Positions 41,555 through 49,360 of a stretch of 64,000 bases of DNA are shown one piece after another. The notes beneath the pieces are model-generated. The model made no database searches. It was not told the origin of the DNA and saw only the letters and a list, made by a program, of their open reading frames with translations. Every line of letters begins with the position of its first letter. Position 1 is the stretch's first letter. Made by a program: the position numbers and the translations under genes. Source of the DNA: a bacterium (GTDB taxonomy: Bacteria; Chloroflexota; Dormibacteria; Aeolococcales; Bog-877); the NCBI GenBank assembly GCA_021827985.1, contig JAKATL010000008.1, positions 1-64,000 of the forward strand, given 5' to 3'.

Positions 41555-42451
41555 TCAGCCCATCCAGATCCCCACGGCCAGCAACGACGAGGAGAGGAGG
41601 AGGACCAGCGCCGTCTGCTTGAGGGCGGATACGAGGTCCGCCGGGTCCTGGGAGCCGGACTTGCGCACCGGGCCCTCCAGCAGGGGCACGACCACCCAGG
41701 CCAGCAGCACCTCGGCGTGGGTCACGGCGGGGATGGCGAGGATGAGCGGGACGGCGAGAGCGAGGGCCAGAAGGCCGAGGTACAGCCGCCGGGCACGGGC
41801 CGCCCCCAGGGCGACGGCCAGCGTGCGCTTGCCCGCCTCCCGGTCCGTCTTTATGTCGCGGATGTTGTTGATGAGCAGCAGGGCGGCGGCCAGGGCCCCG
41901 GGGAGGATGGCGGCCAGGGGAGCCGCCAGGGGGATGGAGCGCATCTCCACGAAGGCGGTGCCACAGGTGGCCACCTCCCCGAAGAAAAGGAAGACCGCCA
42001 CCTCGCCATACCCGTGATACCCGTAGGGGAAGGGGCCACCGGTGTACAGGGCGGCGGCGAGGATGCAGCCCGCCCCCACCGCCAGTAGCCACCAGGTCGT
42101 GATCGCGGCCAGCCAGAGGCCGAGGACCGCCGCCGCCGCGAACGCCACCACGGCGGCCGCCAGCACCGCGCGCGGTGGCACCACCCCGGAGCTGGCGGCG
42201 CGCGGCGGCCCGACCCGAGTCCGGTCGGCACCGCGCCGATGGTCGGAGTAGTCGTTGGCGTAGTTCACCCCGACCTGCAGCGCGACGGCCACCCCCAGCG
42301 CCCCGAGGCTCGGGGCCAGATGGGCCTCGCCAGCGCGGGCCGCGATGCCGATGCCGATCAGGACCGGTGAGACGGAGGCGGCCAGGGTGGCGGGGCGGGT
42401 GGCATGCCACCAGAGGCGGGCTGGGGTGAGGGGCGCCGCCGCCACGCTCAT
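41555..42451 (-). CDS. menA: 1,4-dihydroxy-2-naphthoate polyprenyltransferase
   Basis: A 298-residue UbiA-superfamily membrane enzyme that attaches the isoprenoid tail in menaquinone synthesis. Seen: the first Asp motif NYANDYSDHRRGADR (NDxxD); GVVPPRAVLAAA; YTGGPFPYGYHGYGEVAVFLFFGEVATCGT, typical of MenA; and the second motif INNIRDIKTDREAGKRTLAV. About eight to nine helices. Start overlaps the lipoprotein stop (ATGA). No other men genes are present, so the assignment rests on sequence. Confidence 0.93.
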   Translation of the reverse strand: MSVAAAPLTPARLWWHATRPATLAASVSPVLIGIGIAARAGEAHLAPSLGALGVAVALQVGVNYANDYSDHRRGADRTRVGPPRAASSGVVPPRAVLAAAVVAFAAAAVLGLWLAAITTWWLLAVGAGCILAAALYTGGPFPYGYHGYGEVAVFLFFGEVATCGTAFVEMRSIPLAAPLAAILPGALAAALLLINNIRDIKTDREAGKRTLAVALGAARARRLYLGLLALALAVPLILAIPAVTHAEVLLAWVVVPLLEGPVRKSGSQDPADLVSALKQTALVLLLSSSLLAVGIWMG

Positions 42452-44160
42452 CCGGGCTCTCCCACAAAGACGGGTGGTCCGGCGTTGAGGGGGATGGCGC
42501 TGTCGAAGGCGGTCAGCCGGTCCTGGGTGGTGGCCCCGTCGTTGGCGAGGTAGAGCTGCAGGTAGTGGCCCTCGAGCCGGGTGAAGGCCAGCTGCCGCCC
42601 GGTAGCGGTCGAGGTGACCGCCTGCGGATACTGCCCGGACACCGGCCCCACCAGCGAGGAGACCGGCCCGCCGGCGGTGGAGACAGTGGCCAGGGCGCCG
42701 CTCGGCTCGCGCAGCAGCACGACCGAGCTGCTGAGGAAGGCCACCGGCAGGCCGGCGGCCAGCTGCCGGAAGGGGTTGGACCCCACCCCCGGCGCGTACA
42801 GCCAGGTGGAGGGGTCGGCAGGCTGGCCCAGCGCGAAGGCCAGCGCATCACCCTGGGGGCTCCAGACCGGGCTCTGCGCCGGGAGCGCGGTCCCCGGCGG
42901 AGAGAGGTAGGTGACGGCGCTCAGGCTCGGGCTCAGCAGGGCCACCCGGTCGGCCAGCCCCTGAGAGCTGGCCACCGCCGCCAGGACCTCCCCATCGGCT
43001 CTCCACCCCAGTGGTCCGGCGAACGACGAGGTGGCGGAGAGGGTCACCGTCTGGGAGCTGGCCAGGGTGTACACCCGGAGCGCCCCTCCGGAGATGAAGG
43101 CCAGCTGCTCGCTGGTGGGGGCCCAGGCGACCATGGTGCTGGAGCTGCTCCCCAGGACTGAAGTCGACTTCCCGGTGGCCAGGTTGAGCACCTCCAGCCC
43201 ATGCCCCCCCGCCAGCTCGGTGGCCAGATACTGCCCGTCCGGAGCCGCCACCGCCAGGCTGTAGGTGCTGCCCGACGGAGGCGAGGCCAGGAGGCGAAGT
43301 CCGGGGGGGTCGCCGACCTGCTCCGGGGTGGCCGTGGCCAGGACCTCCGTGTACTGCCCCACCGCCGGCCCGGCGGGGAAGATCAGGGAGGGGCTGGAGC
43401 CGTACCCGGTGACCTTGAACTTGAACCGTGCACCCGCCTGGAGGTGGTTCCCGTCCACGTCGAGGGCGGCGCGGGTGACCGTCACCTGGTAGGTCTGGCC
43501 GGGCAGCAGCGGCCGAGCCGGCTCGACCAGGAAGCGCCCGGCCACCAGGGGGTTGGGGAGGACCTGATAGCCGCCCGGCGGGTCGGGGGAGAGGGAGACC
43601 GCGGCGGCGACGGCCTTGGGATTCATCGCCCGGTCGAAGACGAGGGCGGGAGCCTGGTAGGGCCCCAGGCTTCCGCCATTGCCCGGGAAGGTCGAGGTGA
43701 GGGATGGCCCTCCCTCGGTGGAGAACCCCCAGGAGTGAGCCAGATCGTTGACGGCGCCCGAGGCCGCTCGGATGCCGCCGGCCACGTTGATCCGGTAGGT
43801 GGTGACCACCGCCAGGGGATGGTTGGGGTGCAGGAGGCGCATGACCCGGTCACCGTCCGACCACCTGAAGTAGCAGCCCGTGCGCCGCCCCTCGGCCGCC
43901 AGCCTGATGTCGCAGCCCGGGGTCGGCTTGCCTCGGCGGGTCTTGATCGTGAGCCGCGTCTCCACCGAATGCGGGTCCATGGGCACGCTGAAGACGATGG
44001 TGAAGACGATGTTGGTGTGGGTCCCGCCCTGGCTGGGCGCGGGGGCCACCGCGGTGATCTCCGGGGGGGTCACCGGCCCGCACGCCGACAGAACCGGCAG
44101 AAGGGCCAGGAGCCCAGGAAGCAGGAGGAGAAGCCAGAGGGCCCGCCTGGACCCGGCCAT
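42448..44160 (-). CDS. Lipoprotein with Ig-like repeats and a beta-propeller
   Basis: A 570-residue surface lipoprotein. Signal peptide with lipobox LSAC at about residues 24-27. Two Big_5-like Ig domains follow: ITAVAPAPSQGGTHTNIVFTIVFSVPMDP... and SLTSTFPGNGGSLGPYQAPALVFDRAMNPKAV..., where the 'F(S/D)xxMxP' turn is characteristic. The C-terminal ~300 residues look like a TolB/WD40-type propeller (repeats such as LAVAAPDGQYLATEL, MVAWAPTSEQLAFISGG, PVWSPQGDALAFALGQ). Likely protein- or wall-binding. Coupled to menA (overlap) and 14 bases from the DUF4388 gene. Confidence 0.85.
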   Translation of the reverse strand: MAGSRRALWLLLLLPGLLALLPVLSACGPVTPPEITAVAPAPSQGGTHTNIVFTIVFSVPMDPHSVETRLTIKTRRGKPTPGCDIRLAAEGRRTGCYFRWSDGDRVMRLLHPNHPLAVVTTYRINVAGGIRAASGAVNDLAHSWGFSTEGGPSLTSTFPGNGGSLGPYQAPALVFDRAMNPKAVAAAVSLSPDPPGGYQVLPNPLVAGRFLVEPARPLLPGQTYQVTVTRAALDVDGNHLQAGARFKFKVTGYGSSPSLIFPAGPAVGQYTEVLATATPEQVGDPPGLRLLASPPSGSTYSLAVAAPDGQYLATELAGGHGLEVLNLATGKSTSVLGSSSSTMVAWAPTSEQLAFISGGALRVYTLASSQTVTLSATSSFAGPLGWRADGEVLAAVASSQGLADRVALLSPSLSAVTYLSPPGTALPAQSPVWSPQGDALAFALGQPADPSTWLYAPGVGSNPFRQLAAGLPVAFLSSSVVLLREPSGALATVSTAGGPVSSLVGPVSGQYPQAVTSTATGRQLAFTRLEGHYLQLYLANDGATTQDRLTAFDSAIPLNAGPPVFVGEPG

Positions 44161-44174
44161 CCCTGCCGCTGCGG

Positions 44175-45404
44175 TCAGCCGATCTCCGCCAGGTCGATCG
44201 CCGGCACGGGCTGTGGCGGCGAGGCCACGACGTCGATCCGCGCCTCCCGCTCCCCGCAGGCCGCCGCCGCCACCTGCGGCCCCTCGGCCAGCTCGGGAGC
44301 CTGGGTGCTGTAGCTGCCGCTGGGGGTTCCCTCCCCCAGCAGGGCCACCGCCACCTGCTCGCCGTGGCTGACCAGGATGCCGCCACTCACGCGCTGGTCA
44401 GCGATGAACTCGATGAGCGACTGGAAGTCCACGATCCGGGCCGGCAGGTTGATGAACACCGTCGTGGCCACGATCAGCGGAGCCACGGCGGCCACCAGCT
44501 CCGAGGGAAGTTCCACGGCGTCGATCAGGCCCTGGCCACGCCCCACATGAGCCACCAGCTCCTGGATCGCCTGCTTTCCCCTCCGGTAGTTGCCCTCCCC
44601 CCGCTGCTGGCTCTGGAGGATCTCCCCATCCTTGAACAGGATGTCGCCGCGCCGCTGCCGGTCGGTCTCGCCGGTCACCGAGACGTAGCCCGAGAAACCG
44701 TCCTGGCTGAGGGTCTTCAGCAGCATCGGGAAGTTGAGGAAGGAGGCCTTGAGGCCGGCATGAAGCGGCGGCCCACTGGGCATCGGCACCATGACCGAGA
44801 GTTGGGCCCTGGTGGCTCCCGCCGGGGGGCGGGCGGCCGGAACCGGCGGAGTCGGGACGGGGACCTTCCGCGGCGGGGCGGCGGCCGTAGGAGCCGCCGC
44901 CCGAACCGGGGCGGGAGCCGGTGGCGGCTGCATCTGCCGGGGAGGCGGCGCGTACTGCGTGGGAGGCGGTGGGGCGGCGAAGGGCTGGATGTCAGCCACC
45001 TCCACCTCGTCCACCTCCGCCTGCTCCGGCCACCCTCCGGTGGACCCCGCTGCTACCGGCTCGGGAACCGCGGCCTCCAGGTCCTCCGCCATGAGGGCCT
45101 TGGCGTCCTGGCGCTCCCACTGGCGGAGCAGGTCGTCGGTGGAGCTGTTGATGGTCTCCTCCGGCGGCAGCTTGGCCCTGGGGTTGAAGGTGTAGGCGCC
45201 GCTGCTCCACCCCAGGGCGGTCATCACGGCGCCCTCTCCCTCTCCCCCCTCGCCGGTGGCGTGGAAGAGGTGTCCGAAGAGGAAATGGAGAGAGCACTGG
45301 CTTGAGCCGTTCTCCAGCAGGAGCGTGCCGGTGGCCCGGTCCTGCTGCATCGTCTGGAGAAGCTCGGCCACCGTGGCTGGCCCGATGCTGCCCTGGTTCT
45401 GCAA
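44175..45404 (-). CDS. DUF4388 domain protein
   Basis: A 409-residue cytoplasmic protein. The N-terminal DUF4388-like part (TVAELLQTMQQDRATGTLLLENGSSQCSLHFLFGHLFHATGEGGEGEGAVMTALGW) is typical of PatA-like regulators in bacteria with gliding or two-component output. A long Pro/Ala-rich linker (residues ~140-230) leads to a second DUF4388-like unit (FLNFPMLLKTLSQDGFSGYVSVTGETDRQRRGDILFKDGEILQS) and an alpha/beta C-terminus. TTG 45404 is preferred over GTG 45476 for its GGAGAG site and family alignment. Function unknown; likely signalling. Confidence 0.75.
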   Translation of the reverse strand: MQNQGSIGPATVAELLQTMQQDRATGTLLLENGSSQCSLHFLFGHLFHATGEGGEGEGAVMTALGWSSGAYTFNPRAKLPPEETINSSTDDLLRQWERQDAKALMAEDLEAAVPEPVAAGSTGGWPEQAEVDEVEVADIQPFAAPPPPTQYAPPPRQMQPPPAPAPVRAAAPTAAAPPRKVPVPTPPVPAARPPAGATRAQLSVMVPMPSGPPLHAGLKASFLNFPMLLKTLSQDGFSGYVSVTGETDRQRRGDILFKDGEILQSQQRGEGNYRRGKQAIQELVAHVGRGQGLIDAVELPSELVAAVAPLIVATTVFINLPARIVDFQSLIEFIADQRVSGGILVSHGEQVAVALLGEGTPSGSYSTQAPELAEGPQVAAAACGEREARIDVVASPPQPVPAIDLAEIG

Positions 45405-45538
45405 GTTTGTGGATCTCTCCTGAGGGTCCGCCGCGGCGGACCAACCCTCCCCGGTCGGTCGGCGCGATACTAGCACAGGCGGGGCCGATCTCCGGGGAGC
45501 GCCTCCGGCGGTGCCGGCCCCCGGTATTGTCGCCCCTT

Positions 45539-46537
45539 ATGGAAGCGAGCCCTGGAGCCGCCGACTGGGACAGGCTGCTGGCCGGCTGGCCGGCCCCGTC
45601 GCTGCTGCAGTCGCATGGCTGGGGCGAAGTCCAGGCGAGGGCAGGCTGGCGCCTGCGGCGGTTGGTGGTGGACGTTCCCGGCGGTCCCCTGCCGCTCTCG
45701 GTTCAGGTGGGGCCGCTCGGCCCTCCGCGGGCGCTTCGCCTCTACCTGCCGCGCGGGCCGGCCTGCGCTCCCGAGGACGATGCCACGTTCCTCGCCGTGG
45801 AGCGGGAGCTGGTGCGGCTCGGCCGGCAGGAGAGGGCGCTGGCGATCGAGGTGGAGCCCAACTGGGAGGCGGAGGCGGTCCCGGCGGGGCACCCGATCGG
45901 CGCCTGGGCGCCCTGCCCCTCCCGGCAGCCCGTGGCGACCACCATCGTGGACCTCCGACCCGAGCCCGACGCCATCCTGGCCTCCTTCCACTCCAAGACC
46001 CGATACAACGTGCGCCTGGCCGAGCGCCGGGGGGTCCGAGTCCGGGAGGGAGGGTTGGACGAGCTCGACCGCTGCCTCAGGGCCACCGAGGGCCGCCAGG
46101 GGGTGAGGCTGCCACCGCGCAGCCACCTCTCCCTGGTGCTGGAGCAGCTGGGGCCGCTGGCCCGGGTGCGGGTGGCCGAGGTCCGGGGAACCACCGCGGC
46201 GGCCATTCTCCTGGCCCGCCGCGGACGGGAGCTGGTGTACCTCTACGGTGGGGCCACCGGCGACCACCGCGAGGACATGCCCAACCACCTCCTGCACTGG
46301 CGCGCGATGATGGAGGGGCGCGAGGAGGGCTGCACCGACTATGACCTCTGGGGAGTTCCTGAGGACGACCGTCCCGACCACCCTTGGCACGGGCTGGCCC
46401 AGTTCAAGCTCGGGTTCGCCGGGCGCAGCGTCCGCTACCTCGGGGGCCGCCGTCTCCCGCTGGTCCCCGGAGGGGTGCCGCTCTTGAGGGCCCTCGACTG
46501 GATCCGTCTCACCGGCCGGAATCGGAGAGCGCGGTGA
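45539..46537 (+). CDS. FemAB-type aminoacyltransferase-like protein
   Basis: A 332-residue FemX/FemAB-fold protein and a paralogue of the product of 17652-18692. Seen: SLLQSHGWGEVQARAGW; the central ASFHSKTRYNVRLAERRGVRV, a classical FemAB motif; LVYLYGGATGDHREDMPNHLLHWRAMMEG; and GCTDYDLWGVPEDD...LAQFKLGFAG. Probably uses aminoacyl-tRNA to extend the peptidoglycan peptide. ATG 45539 follows TATTGT by 8 bases, so the transcript may be leaderless. Coupled by overlap to the next gene. Confidence 0.86.
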   Translation: MEASPGAADWDRLLAGWPAPSLLQSHGWGEVQARAGWRLRRLVVDVPGGPLPLSVQVGPLGPPRALRLYLPRGPACAPEDDATFLAVERELVRLGRQERALAIEVEPNWEAEAVPAGHPIGAWAPCPSRQPVATTIVDLRPEPDAILASFHSKTRYNVRLAERRGVRVREGGLDELDRCLRATEGRQGVRLPPRSHLSLVLEQLGPLARVRVAEVRGTTAAAILLARRGRELVYLYGGATGDHREDMPNHLLHWRAMMEGREEGCTDYDLWGVPEDDRPDHPWHGLAQFKLGFAGRSVRYLGGRRLPLVPGGVPLLRALDWIRLTGRNRRAR

Positions 46538-47163
46538 GCGGCGAGCTGCCCGAGGAGGACGGCTACTACTTCCCGGTGTACGAGGAGCTGGCCTCCGATC
46601 TCCTGGAGGGGCTGGATCGGACGGGCCTGGTGGTGGAGGACATCGGCCACGAGATGGAGCCGAGCACCGGGGACCGCACCTTCCGCTGCGCCGCCCACGT
46701 CGGGGGCTCGGAGGCGGCCCCGCGCTATCAGGCCTCGCTGCATTTCCACTGGGACGCCCTGCTCACCTACCTCGGGACCTACGGGCCGGGCAGCGAGTGC
46801 GACCTGTACCACGAGCCGGGCGAGACGTGCAGCCACCGCGCCCAGCGGCCCCATCCCGGCGTGGACCTGGTCGTGGAGTACGACCTCGGGGACAGCGGAT
46901 ACCAGCTGTCCGACCTGGGCGAGGTGCAAGCCTGGATCTCGACCGTGGAGTCGCTGCTGTCCCGGGTGCTTCCCGACGACGATGGCCGGGTGGTGCACCT
47001 CAACCTCGCCTTCCGCGAAGGCGCTGTGTGGGTGGAGCGCTTCACCGCCGAGCAGAGCTGGTACCTGGACCTCAGCGAGCCGCGCGATCTCTCCCCCATC
47101 TGCGAGATGGTGGCTGCCACCCTGAGGGCCACCCCGACCCTGGCCGATCGCCTGCCGCTCTAG
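46534..47163 (+). CDS. Hypothetical protein co-translated with FemAB-like gene
   Basis: A 209-residue acidic, soluble protein with no recognised domain. It contains LVVEDIGHEMEPSTGDRTFRCAAHVGG, an alternating strand region (RYQASLHFHWDALLTYLG), a Cys/His-containing loop (CDLYHEPGETCSHRAQRPHPG) and a C-terminal helical segment. The Cys/His loop might bind a metal, which is speculative. The GTG overlaps the upstream stop (GTGA), so it is made in fixed ratio with the FemAB-like enzyme. Confidence 0.75.
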   Translation: MSGELPEEDGYYFPVYEELASDLLEGLDRTGLVVEDIGHEMEPSTGDRTFRCAAHVGGSEAAPRYQASLHFHWDALLTYLGTYGPGSECDLYHEPGETCSHRAQRPHPGVDLVVEYDLGDSGYQLSDLGEVQAWISTVESLLSRVLPDDDGRVVHLNLAFREGAVWVERFTAEQSWYLDLSEPRDLSPICEMVAATLRATPTLADRLPL

Positions 47164-47180
47164 GCTGCTCGCCGCGGCCC

Positions 47181-47630
47181 TCAGCCGGTGGGATGGGGCG
47201 GGGCCGGTAGCCCTGGCCCTCCAGGCGGCGCCGGGCGTTCCCATCGGTCGCTGGCCCCGCGCCCGCTGACCTCCTCCGCTTCCGCCCCTCCCCTCTCCCG
47301 ATCCTCGGAACCGGTTGCCCCGCGCTCGGCGGAAATCGCGGCGGGGGCGCCCAGGACCGCGTCGATGAGCCGGTGGATCACGGGGAGGGCCTCGGAGCAA
47401 CTCTCCGTCGGACCCGCGAGGGCATCGAAGGTCTCGAAGCTGGTGGGGGCGATCAGGGCCGTGACCGTGCCCGGGGAGTCGTCCGCTGCGGGGGCCCGGG
47501 GGCGGTCTCGCAGCCGGCCGAGCAGAACGGTGAGGCCCTGTCGCCGGCGGTCATCGCGAGCGCTGATCACCGCCTTCACGTCGGGGTCGAGGTGGGCGAG
47601 AGCCCGCAGGAGGCGGCGCCGCAGGGCCAT
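47181..47630 (-). pseudogene. TetR-like C-terminal domain without DNA-binding domain
   Basis: A 149-residue reading. Its first 90 residues resemble the ligand-binding C-terminus of TetR regulators: HLDPDVKAVISARDDRRRQGLTVLLGRL then ALIAPTSFETFDALAGPTESCSEALPVIHRLIDAVL, where TSFETFDALAG is characteristic. The N-terminal helix-turn-helix (about 50-60 residues) is absent, and the sequence upstream of the ATG at 47630 encodes nothing like it before running into the divergent DinB gene. The C-terminal 55 residues are low-complexity. I infer a truncated remnant, though a short functional protein is possible. Confidence 0.5.
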
Positions 47631-47743
47631 TGCGCGCCGGCGGGATCCCGCCTACAACGCCAGCCCTGCCCGCCCGACAATGGATCAGCGCCGGCCTCTC
47701 CGGCGCGACCGAGCGGGGCCACAGCCGCCAGAGGAGGCCGCGA

Positions 47744-48208
47744 TTGATCTCCAAGCCCGACTACCTGCGCTTTGTCGACGAGCAGCTGGAAGCGATGATC
47801 CGGATGGTCCAAGAGCTGGGTGACGATCTGGTCAACCGGCGGCTCAAGGCGCCGGGGTCCAACTCTCCCTTCGTGATCCTCACCCACTGCCTCGGCGTCA
47901 TGGAGTACTGGGGAGGGCACGTGGTGGCGGGCCGGTCGTCCGAGCGGCACCGCGCCAGCGAATTCGCCGCCGAGGGCGAGGTCAGGGAGCTGGTCCAGCG
48001 CGCCAGGGCCGCCCGCGACCGGCTCGTCCGGGACGTGGAAGGCGCAGAACCGGAGTCCGCCCCCCGAAGTGCTGTGGACTCCGACCCGGACATGCCCCAG
48101 ATCACCCGAACTCAGGGGGGCGCACTGCTGCACATCTACGAGGAGCTGGCCCGTCATCGGGGGCAGATGGACATAACCCATGACGTGCTGCAGTCCGCAG
48201 GGAACTGA
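47744..48208 (+). CDS. DinB superfamily protein (DUF664-like)
   Basis: A 154-residue four-helix-bundle protein. Seen: YLRFVDEQLEAMIRMVQELGDDLVNRRL; NSPFVILTHCLGVMEYWGGHVVAG; and LLHIYEELARHRGQMDITHDVL. The three metal-binding His positions are H in LTHCLG, one near the C-terminus (YEELARHRGQ) and one more (DITHD). Related enzymes include thiol-dependent S-transferases. TTG 47744 is fixed by GAGGAGG with 6-base spacing. A second family member lies at 54997-55596. Confidence 0.82.
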   Translation: MISKPDYLRFVDEQLEAMIRMVQELGDDLVNRRLKAPGSNSPFVILTHCLGVMEYWGGHVVAGRSSERHRASEFAAEGEVRELVQRARAARDRLVRDVEGAEPESAPRSAVDSDPDMPQITRTQGGALLHIYEELARHRGQMDITHDVLQSAGN

Positions 48209-48262
48209 AGCCTACTGCCTTTGCTGCGTGCCGAACCGGGACACTGCCTGACCGGGCAGAGT

Positions 48263-48268
48263 TAGGAT
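48263..48268 (+). promoter_or_regulatory. -10 box of a leaderless promoter (PIN protein)
   Basis: TAGGAT followed by 7 bases and the ATG at 48276. Confidence 0.55.
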
Positions 48269-48275
48269 CCGCCCC

Positions 48276-48677
48276 ATGACCCGCTTCGTAATCGATCCTG
48301 GGACGCTGGTGGAGATCGCCAGTGGCTCCCGGCCGGTGAACCCGCGCCACCAACTCGTGGCCCCGAATTCGATCCGCTCTGAGGCCCTCAATCTGCTGCT
48401 GACCCGGGTGCGGGCAGGCGAGCTGACGGAGGAGGCCGCCCTTCGACTGCTGGAGCGCCTCACCGAGGTCAAGATGCGACTCCTTGGGGACCGGGTCTCG
48501 CGGAGATCCGCTTGGGAGATCGCGCGGGAGCGGGGCTGGGCCACGGTTGACTCCGCCGAGTACGTCGCGGTGGCGAGGCTCCAAGCCGACGCGCTGATAG
48601 CCAGCGATCCGGATCTCGCAGCCAAGGCTGCCGGGCTCGTGGCGCTGGCGCCGCTGTCGGCGCTGTCCGCCGACTGA
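48276..48677 (+). CDS. Solitary PIN-domain (VapC-like) protein
   Basis: A 133-residue PIN-domain protein. Acidic positions fit the nuclease site: D7 in RFVIDPGTLVEI; a Glu in IRSEALNLLL; and the late cluster DSAEYVAVARLQADALIASDPDLAAKA, where D/E-A-x-Y-V-A-L-A ... L-x-T-x-D is the VapC pattern. The usual two-part site looks intact except for the SDPDL box. No antitoxin-like gene precedes or follows it (67 bases upstream contain none), so it is an orphan. RNA target unknown. Confidence 0.8.
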   Translation: MTRFVIDPGTLVEIASGSRPVNPRHQLVAPNSIRSEALNLLLTRVRAGELTEEAALRLLERLTEVKMRLLGDRVSRRSAWEIARERGWATVDSAEYVAVARLQADALIASDPDLAAKAAGLVALAPLSALSAD

Positions 48678-48824
48678 CCGGGGCCGGACGCGACCCCGGT
48701 TTGCGGGCATCCGTAACGCTGACCGGCAGCGCCGGGGCGCTCCAGCTGGGCCCGCGTCTCTACCACCCAGCGAGCCAGTGGGCCTGATTCGAGGGAATCC
48801 GACTTCCCCAGCGAGGCCGGGTGG

Positions 48825-49358
48825 TCAGAGAGCCGGCCCGGCCCGCTGGCTCCCCCGCGTCGGGACCGGCGGCAGCTGGTTTGGGAGATCCAGCCGCCAG
48901 CCCGGCGGCAGGGTCTCTCGCGCCACCTCCAGGGTCCCGGGACCGCTCCTCCCCACCGGCCAGCGGGGCACCAGCAGGGCCGCACCCAAGAGCAGGTAGG
49001 GCCGCTCCAGAAGCGCGGGGTGAGGGAGGCGGAGGCGGGGGTCCGAGCTCTCCTCCCCCTCGACCAGGATCACGTCCACATCCAGCCGTCGGGGCCCCTT
49101 GGCGATGAGCCGGCGGCGCTCCCCCTCAGCCTCCTGGGCCGTGACCAGCCATCCCCAAGGGTCCAGTCGGCCCTCGGCGAGAAGCAGTTGGTTGAGGTAG
49201 TCCGGCTGCGGCGGGGCCCCGATGGGTTCGGTGTTCCACCGCGGTGTGGCGGCCAGGACCCGCACCCCCGCGTCGGCCAGATGGACCCAGGCGGCATCGA
49301 GGTTGCGCTCACGAGGGCCGAGGTTGGAGCCCAGTGCCAGCAGCGCCCGGCCGGCCAC
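48825..49358 (-). CDS. folK: 2-amino-4-hydroxy-6-hydroxymethyldihydropteridine pyrophosphokinase
   Basis: A 177-residue HPPK of folate synthesis. Seen: LLALGSNLGPRERNLDAAW; NTEPIGAPPQPDYLNQLLLAEG; the signature KGPRRLDVDVILVEG (consensus GPRxLDxDILLY); and RLRLPHPALLERPYLLLGAALLVP. The C-terminal ~40 residues are extra and Pro-rich. The GTG starts 2 bases after the folP stop. It supplies the substrate of FolP. Confidence 0.95.
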   Translation of the reverse strand: MAGRALLALGSNLGPRERNLDAAWVHLADAGVRVLAATPRWNTEPIGAPPQPDYLNQLLLAEGRLDPWGWLVTAQEAEGERRRLIAKGPRRLDVDVILVEGEESSDPRLRLPHPALLERPYLLLGAALLVPRWPVGRSGPGTLEVARETLPPGWRLDLPNQLPPVPTRGSQRAGPAL

Positions 49359-49360
49359 GG

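Noticed and set aside
47188-47823. Plus-strand 211-residue frame opposite the TetR-like remnant
   Set aside because: Arg/Ser/Pro-rich shadow; the minus-strand reading has recognisable TetR C-terminal sequence.
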